A DNA stretch of 64,000 bases from Spirometra erinaceieuropaei (taxonomy: Eukaryota > Platyhelminthes > Cestoda > Diphyllobothriidea > Diphyllobothriidae). This document shows, in pieces, positions 11,833-24,800 of the stretch. The stretch lies in contig CACRXP010000191.1 in NCBI GenBank assembly GCA_902702965.1, positions 652,806-716,805 of the forward strand. Direction: 5' to 3'. Within the stretch, counting starts at the first letter, position 1; each line of letters begins with the position of its first letter. A program made the position numbers and the translations under genes. The notes beneath the pieces are model-generated. The model was not told the origin of the DNA. It saw only the letters and a list, made by a program, of their open reading frames with translations, and ran no database searches.

Positions 11833-12293
11833 AGGGGTGCTCGCCGATCGATCTTACGGACCTCACTCGTTCCGTTTTGCCTTACGGGCTCTCTCTTCAG
11901 CCCGACCAGCAGCCGCACAGCGGCGCATGATATAGGCAGAATGGTATTACCGACAAAGACAAGGGAGACTGGAATGGCCATTTCTGGCTTATTAGCCGTC
12001 GTCAGTCAGTCATACCCATGGGCTCTAGAAAGAGCCCGTAAGGCACAACGGAACGAGTGAGTTCCGTAAGAACGATCGGTGAGCGCCCTTTGCCATTGCA
12101 TATTCCCGATCGAAACCGACAGAACAGCGGGCCCGTGACCCAGTGGTTAGAGGCATTGACTTCTAAATAACAGGTCGTGAGTTCGACCCCCAGGTGTTCC
12201 ACGCTTAGGGGTTGGGTGTGGCTGGCTGACGACGGCTAATAAGCTAGAAATGGCCATTCCAGTCTCCATTGTCTTTGTCGGTAGTATCATTTT
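11833..12293. repeat. SINE copy 4: head-to-head inverted pair
   Basis: Bases 11833-12018 are a minus-strand copy: module (CTCGCCGATCG, CACTCGTTCCG, CGCACAGCGGCGCATGATAT) plus body through GTCGTCAG. It switches without a gap into a plus-strand copy (12019-12293): module, then a full tRNA-like head with A-box-like TGACCCAGTGGTTAGAGG and B-box-like GAGTTCGACCCC, body and tail. The two halves can pair over much of their length, so a transcript would fold back on itself. Confidence 0.85.
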
Positions 12294-15200
12294 GAATTCA
12301 GAATTAGTGCATTGTCGAGGAGTATACCAATTCCTAACTACTTCCGACTCATCTCAACAGTGAGAATGTAAGGGGTTAGGATTACCTCCGAAGATAAGAT
12401 ATATTCCTATTAAATATTCCATATTACACAGGATATTTCTAAATCAGCATTATGACAAAAAGGTGCAATATAAGTTTAAGGATAGAGAAGAGATGGCAGG
12501 AAATGCTTCTCAGGCCAAATCGTCCAGGCCTCAACCGCAAAACCTAAGGAGAATGACTGAGCGAAGTCTATTTAAAGGCTACCGCATATTTGTATCTGAT
12601 AACTTCGAAGTTTCTGGAAACACCTTTATCATAAGTCAGCAGTAGAGTTTCGTTAGCAAAATATTCGTCGCTTATTATACCATTTTATTATTAGGTGGCA
12701 AAATATAACTCGGTGGAGTGTAATCCGACATTTCGACAGCCAGTAGCGACGGCGTTTACTGTGTACCCCACGGAGCGCATGTGCAACCCGGTGACTTACG
12801 CGTGAAGTGGCTTAAAGTGGAGCAGACTTGCGAAGCATCTATGGCACTCCCTCGCCCCTCACCTGCGTGGCTCTGATGGAAGGACAGGGCCAAGACAACT
12901 GGAACAAAACGCTAGACAAAGCTAGAAAGTCTGTCTACAAATGCCACACATACACACAGTCTGGTTCCCTCGGAATATACCAGGCTTCCGCGGGGGGCAG
13001 CTTAAAACCTACCTGCGTCATTAAGAAACAGGCATCGAATCTAATTTCCATTTTCCAGCCAGTCACTCCACATACACACGCCGTAGTGGTCACGAGGGCC
13101 GAGTAATCCCATCCATTGACGGTCTGCCATGCGATAGATCATTGTTGTAGGGAATGCGCTGATGTGCCGTGAGGATAGATGCCCCAGTGTAGAGCTCATT
13201 CTCCCTTCCCTCCCCCATACTCAGTCGAATGCCCGAACTTGTCAACCATCCGACATGTGTTGAGTCGTGCTTAGTGGCTGACAAAAGTAAACAGCCATGT
13301 ACGAGTGCCAAGCGCGATGCGGTCTTCACTGAATGTGCGGGTCTTCAAGAGATGCATCATGGATTCCTAAGGGTAAATTCTTCATGCGTTGGTTATATCT
13401 GCCCGAATGCAAGGGAACATGAGTGAGGATGAGAAACTGATAGAAAAATATGGGATAATTAGTGTGCACGTCTATCTGATGACCCAAAAATGTTCGATGG
13501 TGTCTTTACCAGGCGATAGCCAAAAATGTTCGTTGTCCAAATTCCTCGTTGGAGGACTTTGGGCTAATACGACTGTTAATTAAAAAGACACATAAATTTG
13601 ACCTGGTGACAATTCTATAACCTCGTATTGCAGGTCAGGTGAACGCAGAAGTTCACCCGTATATATCTGTTAGCCTGCTAACCACGATTTTTGAGAGAAT
13701 GGTTTGCTCAGATACATGTTGCCCTTGGTGGCTCTAACGTGATAACTTCATGAAGTTTTCTCAAAACTGTTTCCAGATTCTTGACCACAATTTTACTTGG
13801 GAAAGTCGATCCAAAATGAATGACATAGGAGGCGCTTTCTACTTTCTTTTTAGCTGATATAAGCTGCTGGAGCTTAATCAACCCACGCTCAACGCAAACC
13901 ACAATTATAAGAGGTTCCATCGGGAAGGGTGACATCGAACACGGAATTGTTATAGTAATGAGCAACCTTAAAAACTGTTAGCAGCCGGGACTAATCGACC
14001 AGAATTAATAGCATAAGACTGATAAGTGAGGATTTGAAGGCCGAGGAGGAACAACTACGGAACATGCGGGCATACGTTGGGCACAGATTTGAATATCAAA
14101 AAATCAGCAGTCGGTGTTTTTCCGATGGGACGTAAATCCACAAGCCACTAAAAAGACAGGTAATTGCCCTTCATGTCACTCGAGACGTTTCAGAATAACA
14201 GATGGTGCGAAAAGCGGGGGTCGTATCGGCCAGACTGTTCTGTCTCTAGTAAGGGCAAAAAAACTAAAAGTCAACCGGTAAAACGGCCTCAAACTAATCA
14301 AAAGAACGTAGGATTAAGTCGGCTGGGCTCTGCGAATGCTCTCCGGAAAGTCGGCATACACAGCGCATCAAGCATCTGCCTTTCTCAGCTACATAGTTGA
14401 CACCACAATTTTTTACGAAACCGTTATGAAAGCGTCGTTTAATGATAACCTGCAATTAAGGATCAAAACGTATATTTTGTTAGCCGAGTAAATAATATGC
14501 CAAGTGCACGGAGTTGTACAATATGAAGCAGTCGAAAGGGATTGGTTCGGCACGGCGGCACGGCGAGAGAGGATAGGGCCGAGCGCGGCGAGCTAGGTCC
14601 CGGGTATATAAAAATGAGTAAGCCCAAAAAATTCGCATTATTGTCTTTGAAAATTAGAAAATAGTAGAAAAACGCAAAACTGAACCTAGATTGATGTCCT
14701 ACTGGCCCAAATATTCCACGTAAGAAAAGGGGCTTTGCAAGGTGACTTTCAGCCCCTGGCACGGGCAATAACACCAGGTGACTCCGATAGTCCTGGTTCT
14801 ATATTTTTGATTTGTCTATTCTGTGTCGACAGTCCCCAACCCAGCATCCGAAAAAATGACTACTCAAGCGGTATAAATTTTTCCCACCGATTTTCTTTGC
14901 GCTTATATATATTAAAATATAGTTTAAAGTATACGCGACCGAAAAAATCCCCTTCAAAGGTTAGACTCGGAGAAAGATTTTCTTTCGGTTCTAAAAGGAG
15001 TTTATAATAATGCGATTTGTTAAGTCCGTGAGCAAGCATTAAAACTGCCCATTTATTACTTTTCCCTATGAAGTATAAAACATGGTCACACCCATTGCAA
15101 AATTTTATTAGTCCCGTATGATATGGACAGTATACAATTCGTGCTTCGGGAATCCTAAATGCATGAGTAATGGCACACCAACTTAAAAACTACATGGGGA

Positions 15201-15753
15201 TTAAAATGATCGTTTCTTCGGGAATAAAATTCAAAGAGGACATGATTTGCTACGGAATGAGTAGAAGAGAGAACGTTTTTGTGCGCGCCTCCTATAAAAT
15301 GTATTTGAATCTATAAGAATGTCAAAGATCAGGGGAAAAATGCATGTTGTCTAGGTAGCCAGTTTTGAATACAACCAACAAGGAGGGCATTTAAATGACG
15401 GCATGCCCGTGTGACTGAATGATGAGCGATATAACGATCCCATCTAAGTAATATTTCCTCATCGAAGACATATTATGGAATTTCTGTCAACACATTTAAT
15501 GATATCTTAGCTGCTTTTCAAGACATAATTGGTTATCCTTCCTCGATATAGAGACGTAGGTGTAAATTAGATCCCCAGGAGAGCTTTTCAAAGAAGGCGC
15601 AGAGCCGAACACCCATTCCATTCTTCAGCTTTTTATGAAAAGTGGATCATTTAAGCAAATTAAAAACAACTGGTGCTCCAGTATGCGAAGTCGACAACGG
15701 TGTTACACAGTCTATTGGGTTCTAGAGATTGACAAAGAACTGCATCCATACAT
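12294..15753. other. Intron 2 continuation; no gene called
   Basis: Frames up to about 100 codons occur on both strands without recognisable products. 12786-12870 contains a diverged copy of a motif shared with 51235 and 60640. 14845-15240 has the general character and a few short landmarks (AAAAAATGACTACT, a conserved TATACA stretch) of the fold-back family and may be an old copy, but I could not align its ends. Confidence 0.35.
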
Positions 15754-16020
15754 AATGGTAGAGGGGGGCTGTTCACTGATAGCTTTTACGGAACTTACTC
15801 GTCCCGCTGTGCCTTGGGGATTTCTTTCCCGATCGTAACCGATAGGAAAACGAGCCCGTGACCCAGTGGTTAGAGGCGTTGAACTTCTAACCAACAGGTC
15901 GCGGGATTCAGCCCCATGTGTTGCACACCTCGGGGTTGGGTGTGACCGGCTGACGACGGCTAATGCGGTCGAAATGGGCATTCCAGTCTCCCTTATCTCT
16001 ATCAGTAATGCCATCATGTC
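15754..16020. repeat. SINE copy 5: inverted pair
   Basis: Bases 15754-15819 are a minus-strand module fragment (ACGGAACTTACTCGTCCCG). Bases 15826-16020 are a plus-strand copy with A-box-like TGACCCAGTGGTTAGAGG and an interrupted B-box (GCGGGATTCAGCCCC). The body is CTGACGACGGCTAATGCGG ... GGGCATTCCAGTCTCC, followed by the tail. Same minus-then-plus arrangement as copies 3, 4 and 7. Confidence 0.82.
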
Positions 16021-17933
16021 TCATTCATGCATATATTCTTGTAATGATTTAACGCAACATCTGACAAAGTATAATAAAAGTTACGATTCAAGTTGATAAT
16101 GTCTAACAAGCCCCTTGACATGCAGCCTCAGCCATGCTACTAGCACAATTTTTTATTTGATCTTTATTGTTCTTTATTCAATGGCCTAACAACAAACCGT
16201 TTACTTTATAAAAGGAAAAAAACTTGCTCACTGGCTGACTTAAGAGCAATTTCGCCTTACACCTGTAGTGGCCCGAGGAGAAAGTGTCGAGGACGTATGC
16301 GTGTCGCGTTTGTTATCTTTAGAGAAATTAGTTGAGTGTAAACGAATCGTTTAGTCGAAATTCAGTTTTTTCAATAAGAAAATATTTCAAAGTTTGTTAG
16401 AGGACTGCACACGAGGAATCGAGCCAGCCATTCAGCGCAATGGGCTGTTTGCCGTAAAATGCCACCGTGTCAGCAAGTCGAAAAAAGCCTTATGCGCAGT
16501 TCTGTTCCGCCAATAATCGGTCTTTAAGTGCCCCGTTTATGACTGTTTTTTAAAAATTTTCGAAACATAACACAACAGACAATTGTTTTGGTGGAACTTT
16601 TGCTGATAATTGCATTGAAATTAGTTTTCAGGAGAAGACAGCCATTTTTAAAACTCTAGTGCGGAATGCTAGAGGGTTGCTTCCAACAAGCTGATAGCAA
16701 TAATTTATCGCTGCCCTAGCCAAAAGTAACAAATTCATTTACAAAAGTACATCCACAGCTATAATATCGGACATTAACTGGGGTAAAACGCATGACATCA
16801 ACAGGGAGACCTCGGGCTTTTGAAAAAAATGATATTAACAAACAAGTGCTTTTGGTCATACAAATTGTTGTCGACAAGTCTAACCTTCAAAGTATTTCTT
16901 ATGCGGGGACCTTGGCGAGATAGTATTTTTCATCTGAAAACACACTTTTTCATGGCATTTACCCTACAACCACCTCGAAAAAAGGCCGAAAACTGACATT
17001 GCCTAGGGGGAACTCGCTACTCCAAAGCGCACTGTGGTTTTGAAGCAGGGGCTGTTTGAGACCTGTATCTTTGACTGCACTTCTGCCAAACCGGCACATC
17101 CCTTCTCCCCCGGTGTACCGCGCGCTGCGGGACCACTACCACTAGACGACGCGGCTTCGTTCTCAGTCAAAGCTGCGTGCAGGTGAGGCGCAAACAGAAA
17201 ATACAATAGCTGCACGGCTGTCCGTCTAACCCGATGGTTGTGCTCACTTCCGCACGAGCTCGAAGGCTCAGAAACAGGAGTTTGCTCATCTGCGCGGGAG
17301 GTTCCTGCAACAACACCACCCCCCGCCGCCGCTTCCGTCTCACGAGACATCTTGCCGAGCGAATTTTGGTGGGTGGTGTGGAATGAGAAAGCAAGGCTGA
17401 CGCTGCGCTCATCCCCCCACCAGTGGCGCAGAAGTCGCCACTGTGTCAGGTACTTCAGTCTTTCCTCTCAGAGATTCTGCTCCTACAAACCCGGCATTAG
17501 GGCTATAAAATCACTCAGTACAGCAGGGCGATGCGTGCTTTAGCTCTTTGAAATCTCCGTCTTTTTTATTGGTTGGCATCTATTCTGGTAGCGATGGTAG
17601 GTACACGCCAGTCTGCGTGAGAATGTCCTTTCAGTCCTGGCAGGCGCGAGTGCACTCACAGTATTTCGAGGAGGATATTTAACAGTCATGCAAGCAACAG
17701 GACTGTTATAATGCTTCCAACCAACTTTACAGTTGAAGTTATTTACTTAGAGACCGCTTATTTTAAACTAGTGACAAAGCCCGTCGGCAAGCGGTCAAAA
17801 GCTGCATATTTGTTTCTGCTTCCATAATGCCGCCGATAATGGCTTCCCGCAAGACTGGGATTTCAAAAGACTGCGCTGACCGTTGCGGTGTCCAATTAAT
17901 CTCCTTCCTGGCAAACAGACGTTGAAATTTGCA
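16021..17933. other. Intron 2; GC-rich patch at 17000-17410
   Basis: Mostly AT-rich without supported features. 17003-17350 is GC-rich and contains a minus-strand frame of 115 codons with a true ATG, low-complexity in Ala, Gly and Ser; I see no family and no evidence of expression. 17700-17930 is AT-rich and runs up to the fold-back element. Confidence 0.35.
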
Positions 17934-18922
17934 CAGTAGGTGGACTAACTCACGAAATGTCAACCGAAATTCCGAAATGCGTTTTCGTTTCGAAAAGATT
18001 AATTAAGTAGGGTTGTAAAACTAATCATCCTACAGCAGAATTCTATCACAATTCAGCTACCTCAAGATGCAGGAATTCGAACGAACTTCCTTCCGACTGC
18101 ATGCCAATACACACTGTAAAAAATGGCCACTTAATTAGCATGAACTCTTCTCATTGATTTTCGATCCCCCTAAAAGCCCAATTATATTTCATGGAAAACA
18201 TGCATAAAAATATTCATTCTCCTGCTCATTCGCTAGAAAATTACGTCTTCTTCGAATTGTATACTCGAAGGAATGATATAAATTAGTTTTCGAAAACTCT
18301 TCCACTTTCCGAATAATTTTGAACCCGCTCTGCCGTCACACTTGCATTCAGGGTTTCCAAACTACAAGCCGTATATTTTCCGCGTACGAAAAACCGCATT
18401 TTTCTCTATGGTACTAAGAGAAGACCATAGAGGTTCATACAATGTCGCATTGGATGTGATTCATATTGTTAACTTTACAAGCCACAATGATAAAATCTGA
18501 AACATGACGTTTTATGAACGACCATTTCATGGTATTGGAAAGTCTCACAATTAAAACCTTGTTAAAACCGAATTATCTTCTTCCTTCGAGCATAAAATTG
18601 GAAGAAGACGTCAGTGCCAACCGATCGTGTAAAAGAATAAGTATTTTGATGCATGTTTTCCATGAAATATAATTGGTCTTATAGGGGCATCGAAAATCAA
18701 TTAGAAAAATGCATGCTAATTACGTAGTCATTTTTTTACAGTGTGCATTTTTGCATGCAGCCAGAAAAATAATCGTTCGAAAGACGGCATCCTGAGGTAA
18801 CTGAATTATTATAGAATTATACTTCAAGCTGATTAGTCTTACAACCCTACTCAATTATTCTTTTCGAAACGAAAACGCATTTCGGAATTTCAGTTGACAT
18901 TTTATGAGTTAGCCCATGTATT
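17934..18922. mobile_element. Fold-back element family, copy 2 (full length, about 1 kb)
   Basis: The two ends are long imperfect inverted arms: about 17934-18300 reads GTGGACTAACTCACGAAATG ... and about 18580-18922 ends as its complement ... CATTTTATGAGTTAGCCC. Both arms contain AAACGCATTTCGG and its inverse, CAACCCTAC and its inverse, and the ATGGAAAACATGC region. The core (18300-18580) is unique. No open frame of meaningful length is present, so it is a non-autonomous DNA element (MITE or Foldback type) moved by an unseen transposase. It sits in synaptogyrin intron 2. Confidence 0.82.
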
Positions 18923-20399
18923 GTAAGTCCACCTCTTATTAGTTTAATTATATTCAGACATTTGGTTATGTGCCTGTGAGTGACGCTCTAGGTCCTGTTC
19001 CAATATCTGTTTTTTTTTCCAGGTTTTAGGGTAAAATTCTTGGAAGTTTTGAGTAAGATCGAACTCTGTGCACGCGTGAGGAGGATATTTTCGCCGCAGT
19101 AGCCGAGCGGAGACCGAGTGATCTGCTGCTCGCTGTAATGAACCGGCTGAAAGTGAAACGCAAATTCACGACTGAAGACGAGGAAGACACAATTTTGGCC
19201 TTTGCTGATGCTCCGGTGCACAGATGAGATTAAATAGAGGGCGCGGCATCTGTAATTTGTGAAGTTCATTGCAACTCAGAGAAAAGAGGAACTTAGTGTT
19301 TTCCGTGAACAGCTTGGTGCCAGGATGGATAGTCTGGGATGGGTGGAGGTAAGCCTACGATATGCAGGATAAATCCCCTCAAGAAGCTTAACAATATTTC
19401 CCTTGCCGGATATCTTGCTTACTCTAGTCCCCGGCTTGAAGTAGCCGAGAGGTTCCGTCAGTTTCTAAACCAGTCACAAAACGACATGGCTTACTTCCCC
19501 TTGCTTGACCCGTGAATCATTCAATGACCTATTGCCTCTTCTCGTAACGTTGGCGTCGTCATTCTTCTATATTTCGCTCCTCCAATTGGCAGCTGGGAAT
19601 AGACTGCAGAGGCTTCATCTGATCTGGCTGAAACTTGTCTATGTCGGCGGTTGAAACGGTCAGGAATACAGGCAAAAACACGAGGCGAAGGTACTAATTG
19701 TACCTGTAAATAATAATACTACTCTTAAGGTCGCTTCGCTGGATTTTGAAGATGTGATTTGAACGGGCATTATTTTGCCGTCAGAGACTAGGGGGCCGAA
19801 TACTGATAAGACATTACTCACATTAATATACCAGAATATGGTTCGGAATCAGAAAGTAACAACGGAAAGATGAAAGAATATCTAGTTAGTCTTCCTGCTA
19901 CATCCTTTAGCGTGACATGGAAATATGAAAGCTCCGAATTTTCTTCCGGGGGGGGGGGTCATGCGTAAATCTCCAGCTGGAAAATTAGCCTTTTGCTTAA
20001 AGTTATGGGGTTAAGGTTTGAGTTGGAGTTAAGTGTAGGGTGCCATCCCTGGGATTTAGCGCAAAACTATCTGCATTACCAGGTTGGTTCCATATTCCCG
20101 CGTCCAAACCAGCCTTTATTATCACCGAGGGAAAATAACTCGCATTTGGAAACAGACGAAGAAGATCCGGTACCAAGATCATAACCCAAGAAGAAGATTA
20201 GCGTAACTCCGCACCCGCAGAAACCGCTAGGTTTTATTGCAGCCCAGTCTGGCTTGAACTTGATATAAAAAGTATCGGTTCTTTCAGTCGATTTTGAAAA
20301 GGACGGAGACACCTCGGCAAAAAGCGACAACACTCTGCTTGAGGAGAAGACGATCAAGCAGGCTGGAGTAGTGCCACAGCTTCGAACTGTATTGTCAAT
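18923..20399. other. Intron 2; no gene called
   Basis: Only unassigned short frames. There is a run of 11 G at 19948-19958, and a degenerate TTAGGG-like stretch at about 19990-20050 (GGGGTTAAGG ... GTTAAGTGTAGGG). Confidence 0.4.
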
Positions 20400-20940
20400 T
20401 TTGGTAAATAATTACATAATTCCATACTACTGGCTGTCTGCTAGCGGTTTGTGAATATTACACGGCTATTCCGCGGTAGCTCATGCATTTCAGCCCAATT
20501 ATTCATGTCTAATTTCAGATTGTGCCTGAAAAGGTCTGTTCCGAAGGATTAACTCCAAGTCCGCGCATTCATTTCCTCGAAAAATAATCAACACAAGGCG
20601 AAACTGAAATTCATATACCAGAAAACACGGGGAGGACGGCTGGGGGACCCATTGGTGAGTCGAACCCCTCCCAGCTGCGTCAGACAGCGGCACAAGATCG
20701 GCAAAATACGTGCGCCTGGGCTTTTTGCTTCTGTCTGTGTTGTCAGTACGACAAAAAATTACACAAATTGGGTAATCCTCCTCGGAGACGGGAATACTGA
20801 CCCCCTCCCCCCCGTACTGAAAGTGGCCTTGCATCGAATTCCAAGGGAGTACCTATTCCATGTCCTAGCATTAACCCCAACTCTATGCTGCCTAGCTCTG
20901 AACCTGGCACTAACCCTCATAACCGTAAGCCGAGAATTTA
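20400..20940 (+). repeat. Composite dispersed repeat: tail segment, hairpin arm, telomere-like stretch
   Basis: 20410-20600 resembles 57935-58115 in order (GGCTATTCCGCGGTAG ... GGATTAACTCCAAGTCC against GGTTATTCCACAGTAG ... AGATTTAACTCCAAGTCC). 20638-20735 resembles the loop and right arm of the 57699-57926 hairpin (GAGTCGAACCCCTCCCAGC ... AGCGGCA ... CTGGGCTTTT). 20765-20935 resembles, in reverse orientation, 23560-23700 (AATTCCAAGnGG ... CCTATTCC) and ends in degenerate CCCTAA units. These therefore belong to one composite family, diverged between copies. Confidence 0.65.
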
Positions 20941-21024
20941 GGGAAAAGCCACTTGTAATGCTGAGGGATACAACAGGTTTGTGCAGAGACACTGACATCC
21001 AAATGAAAATATCAGAGAACCCAC

Positions 21025-21244
21025 CACAGCCACCAACATCACCGAGCAAGATGTTTCGACGTCGTTTCACATTTGAGGCACTGCCGTAGAGGTAATCGCT
21101 GATGAGTGAGATGATACTGAATAAAAAGGCCAGGACAAAGACTGCGACGGCGAACTGACTGGCCGAGGCATCATCATTGAAAACATGGTATTCCTTGACC
21201 GAGGATCCAGAGGAAGCACAGCACAGGGCAACAAGTACTGTTAG
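21025..21244 (-). CDS. SYNGR: Synaptogyrin homologue, exon 2 (TM1 end to TM3 start)
   Basis: Exon 2 codes for residues 31-103 plus the first base of codon 104. It completes transmembrane segment 1 (about 22-40), a short luminal loop, transmembrane segment 2 (about 60-80, starting SQFAVAVFVLAFLF) and the cytosolic loop with a basic run KRRR at 90-93 before GDVGGC. This order and the Lys/Arg loop match synaptogyrins. The acceptor is preceded by a pyrimidine-rich tract ending CATCTAG at 21245-21251. A second AG seven bases downstream (exon from 21237) gives the wrong phase. The donor is G|GTGGGT at 21024-21019; the split codon completes as Ala with exon 3. The exon is 220 bp, leaving phase 1. 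Confidence 0.86.
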
Positions 21245-21709
21245 CTAGATGAGAAAGATAGACATTGCATGTGAAAATAAGAATACACACACGCCTTCGG
21301 GAGTAAACCAAACTGTTTATATGGAGTAAGGAAAAAAGCATGAGGATCTGGAGAAGGAAAGGGCCCAGCACACTTATTTGGGGCGGGGGTGCTGGATGTG
21401 ATTTTTTACGTGTATGAGTTAAACGTCCAAATCACCTCCCGTTTACGAATCCCCTTGTAGGTGTACGTTTATCGGCACATAGCGCAAAGAAACGTCGAAT
21501 ATTGGAGTTATTTGCGGCTTTTATTATCCTTTCCCAGAAACACCTATCGGAAACAGGATACGGGAGTGCAAATAATAGTTCTACGCCGTTGATTAGTAAT
21601 AACAGAGGACAGCAACGCCTACCTCTCCTCTTGATTATCTCCGGTCATACTCATATAATCTGCCATACGCATGAGACCAAAGCATTATTCAATAAATATG
21701 GAGTAGTTT

Positions 21710-21830
21710 AACATACTCCCAGTACGAGTATTAGCTAACAGCCCAGACACCTGTTTAGTCGATTTCGTGCCCATACATGGCACAGTCGTAGAGGGTTCAG
21801 TTCACTATTGGGTACCCCTATGTTTTCCAT
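21710..21830 (-). repeat. Diverged hairpin-family arm
   Basis: Contains CTAACAGCCCAGACAC and ACTCCCAGTACGAG, as in the left arm of the 57699-57926 hairpin. It is followed by GAGGGTTCAGTTCACTATTG, the inverse of that hairpin's loop. It is therefore oriented opposite to the copy at 20638-20735, with synaptogyrin exon 2 between the two. Confidence 0.6.
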
Positions 21831-24800
21831 GCGGTTTCCGACATATACTCCAGTTCTGATATTAAAAGTGACATTCTTCGACAATCCAGAAATTCACCTG
21901 TGAATATTCGAGATGCGAACGACGGCCCCGTGTCAGACAGAATAAACAAAAAGTAGTGAATGCTGTATGATGGGGACAGGCAGGCGACTGCGACAAGAGA
22001 GGCTATTTTGGATGCGCGCCAGAGTAGAATAATTAACAGTCACAGCCACGATTGTTTGTGAACAACATTGGTCCTCCCACTGCATGTGCATGCAGTCACT
22101 GGAAGTCACGCAGTTAATATAAACTTTCTAAGTCACCGGAGTCTGCCCAATGACTTTCAGACGCCTAAAACACCTGAGTAGTTTGGCCTAAAATGATAAA
22201 ACACAACCAACATTTCCATCAAAGAATTCGATGTTTCGACCTACACTCAGATGAAAGCAATCTATTCTCGACCTGACTCTAGCTTTCTCATTACTGAGGG
22301 AGTAGGTTACAGCATGCGGAGTTCATGGCCCTCCAGATAAGTCCACGAACATTCTTAATTATAATGTGGTATAACTGCTAAGTTTTCAGCCTTAAGACTT
22401 CTTGCAAGCTCGACAATCGTTACTAATCAATAGAGCGATAAAACACCAATAGGCTTCCTAACTAAATGTGTCCACACTATTAGGAGACGTAATTAGACGG
22501 TAAAATACCAAATTTTAGACCCCAATACATTGGCGACACCGTTTTCATAAGGAAACCGGAGGTCGAATATCTCCATCGTATTTTCAACGACACTTTTTAC
22601 ATCGACTAATTTACTTGAGAAGAAGCCTAGAATGATTGTCAGTAGGTTGTGCCGAAATTATGCCAAACTATGGAAGTATCTATCCTGCCACTCGGCAAAG
22701 AAGCAGAGTCAGAGCTCACCTCCGCTGCGCCTTTGTGTTACAGCAACCAACATCCGGTTAACAGCTTGTTACATTATCATTCTTATCTTTTATACAAATA
22801 TAGAGCGGAAATGCACTGAGTTTCCTGTAAAAAAAAACTCTAAGACATGAAAACCAGCGGCCGGAGAAGAGGGCGGAGAGTGCAGATGTGGTCTGGGAAT
22901 TAGTCACTCCGTCCGCCAAAAAGTGGACTCTAGAAGCTGAGGAGGAGGAGCGTTGGTATTCACCCAGCAGTCAAGCCTGTATTGCCCCTGTTTACAGTCA
23001 TATTTTCGGGCCCATTCTACCCTGTACAAGAAATACCAACGTATGTGCAGACCTGTCGTGCAGAGGCTCCACCCAATGAAGAAAACAGGCTTCCCCCCAC
23101 ACACACACACAATACCTCGTGTCGCATTCGCTTGAAGGCAACCATCCTTGGAATTGGAATGCCACCAGAGTTATCAGCAGAACCCCTCCCCCCCCTCCCC
23201 ATCAAACATTCGAGCGAGCTTTCCGAGAAGCGGATACCTCGAGAGGGAAGAGCAGTAACCGTCACCTTGGTCTTGGTGCATATCACATCAACCGTCCCGT
23301 CTCTGGGTTCAAGGGTAATAACAGCAGCGCATTGTTCACTCTTCCCACTGGACCGTCATCCACAATTATACTTCTAGCAAATTTTGGTCGCTGAAATTAT
23401 GCACTCACACACTGATAAATCAGGAACATCAATCGTAGGATCTTTACTTACCACCATCCGGTACCCGGTTGAGCGTGGAAATATTAACCCACGTATTGTA
23501 ATTAGCCTCGCTATGAATTCCAGGGAGGTTAGTTAGAGTTAGGGCTTGTGTAAGGAGGCCGTTAGGGTTAGGACAGTTAGGGTTAGGAGGGCTATGGTTA
23601 GGGCAAGAGGCAGGATATGGGAATAGGAACCACTTGGAATTAGGCGCAAGACCACCCGTAGTACTGGGGGAGTCCATATTTCCGTATCTGACCCAGTACG
23701 CAAGCCACGCACGAATGGCGGGCTGTTGTAAATGACCCACAAAGTCCCTAATAAAGGAACTCCAACGAGTCTTTCTTTTCCTAGATAATTTCTGGAAAAA
23801 CTCCCAACAGATATTTAGGCTGATTTTTGCCTCGTGGCACTGGCACATTTAGGCCGAAAATCGTTGTCAGCGAAAAGGCAAATGCATCCGCCTTGCGTAC
23901 AGCCAGTGCCCGAAACGTTGGGCCTTTTTCTCGCATAATTACGCACGTGCAGATGAGCCAGATAAGATCCCCCAGGGACTCGCAGCCCTCAGACCTTTGT
24001 CAACGATTCCCCCTGCGTCCACCGTTTAAACCCTCTCAGAAAACACGCCCTACGAGGAGGGAGAGCGGGGCACGCTTGCAGTCCTGCCTTCACCCGGCTT
24101 TGTTTTTTGTCCAATTGTGACTTTCCCTCGTGCTCGGAGCAGTGGAATTGCCAGACTGACTCTGAGTTCACCATTTTACTCGGGAGATTGCATTTGCCTA
24201 GGAGATCGGTTATTTAAATCAATTAAATATAATTAAAAATCTTCAGCCAACATAGTGTTAAACTATAATTTTTAATAAATGCCAGTGTCCTTCGCTTGCA
24301 ATCTATTGTTCATAAAATTATTTTGAAAAGAAATTCGCTAAGGAATGCCGGGCAGGTTTTGATTCCAAAAATTCGTTTTTACTATTTTTATTAATTGATA
24401 ACGTTCCGGTCGTTGCCAGAATTTGACCTTTTAAAAAGAAGCCTTTGGCCAATGCGTAAAATACTTTCGCGATGGCAGCCGCATGTTTTTCTAAGGCCAC
24501 TGTTTCTCCTAAATACGGTCTATCTTCGCAAAATAATTCTGAACGTTCAATACCGACATTAATTGCAGTGACAGCTTAGCTACTGGAGTTCCCATAACGA
24601 CTGTGGCCACGTCCTCTAAGAGCTACTTTTAATGAAGCCTGAAATGTATTGGCATAAGACGGTATTTCAATATATATTTCTGGTTGCTACACGATTGCCG
24701 GAAAGGGCTCTACACTGGGCTCCAAGACACAATGCAACAAGCATGCCCGGTAGCCTTGTCGGTGAACGCGCCTTAAACATAAATAAACGCCTTGCTCATA

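Noticed and set aside
22982..23394. 131- and 91-codon plus frames as exons
   Set aside because: Low-complexity C- and CA-rich sequence with overlapping frames on both strands and no recognisable product.
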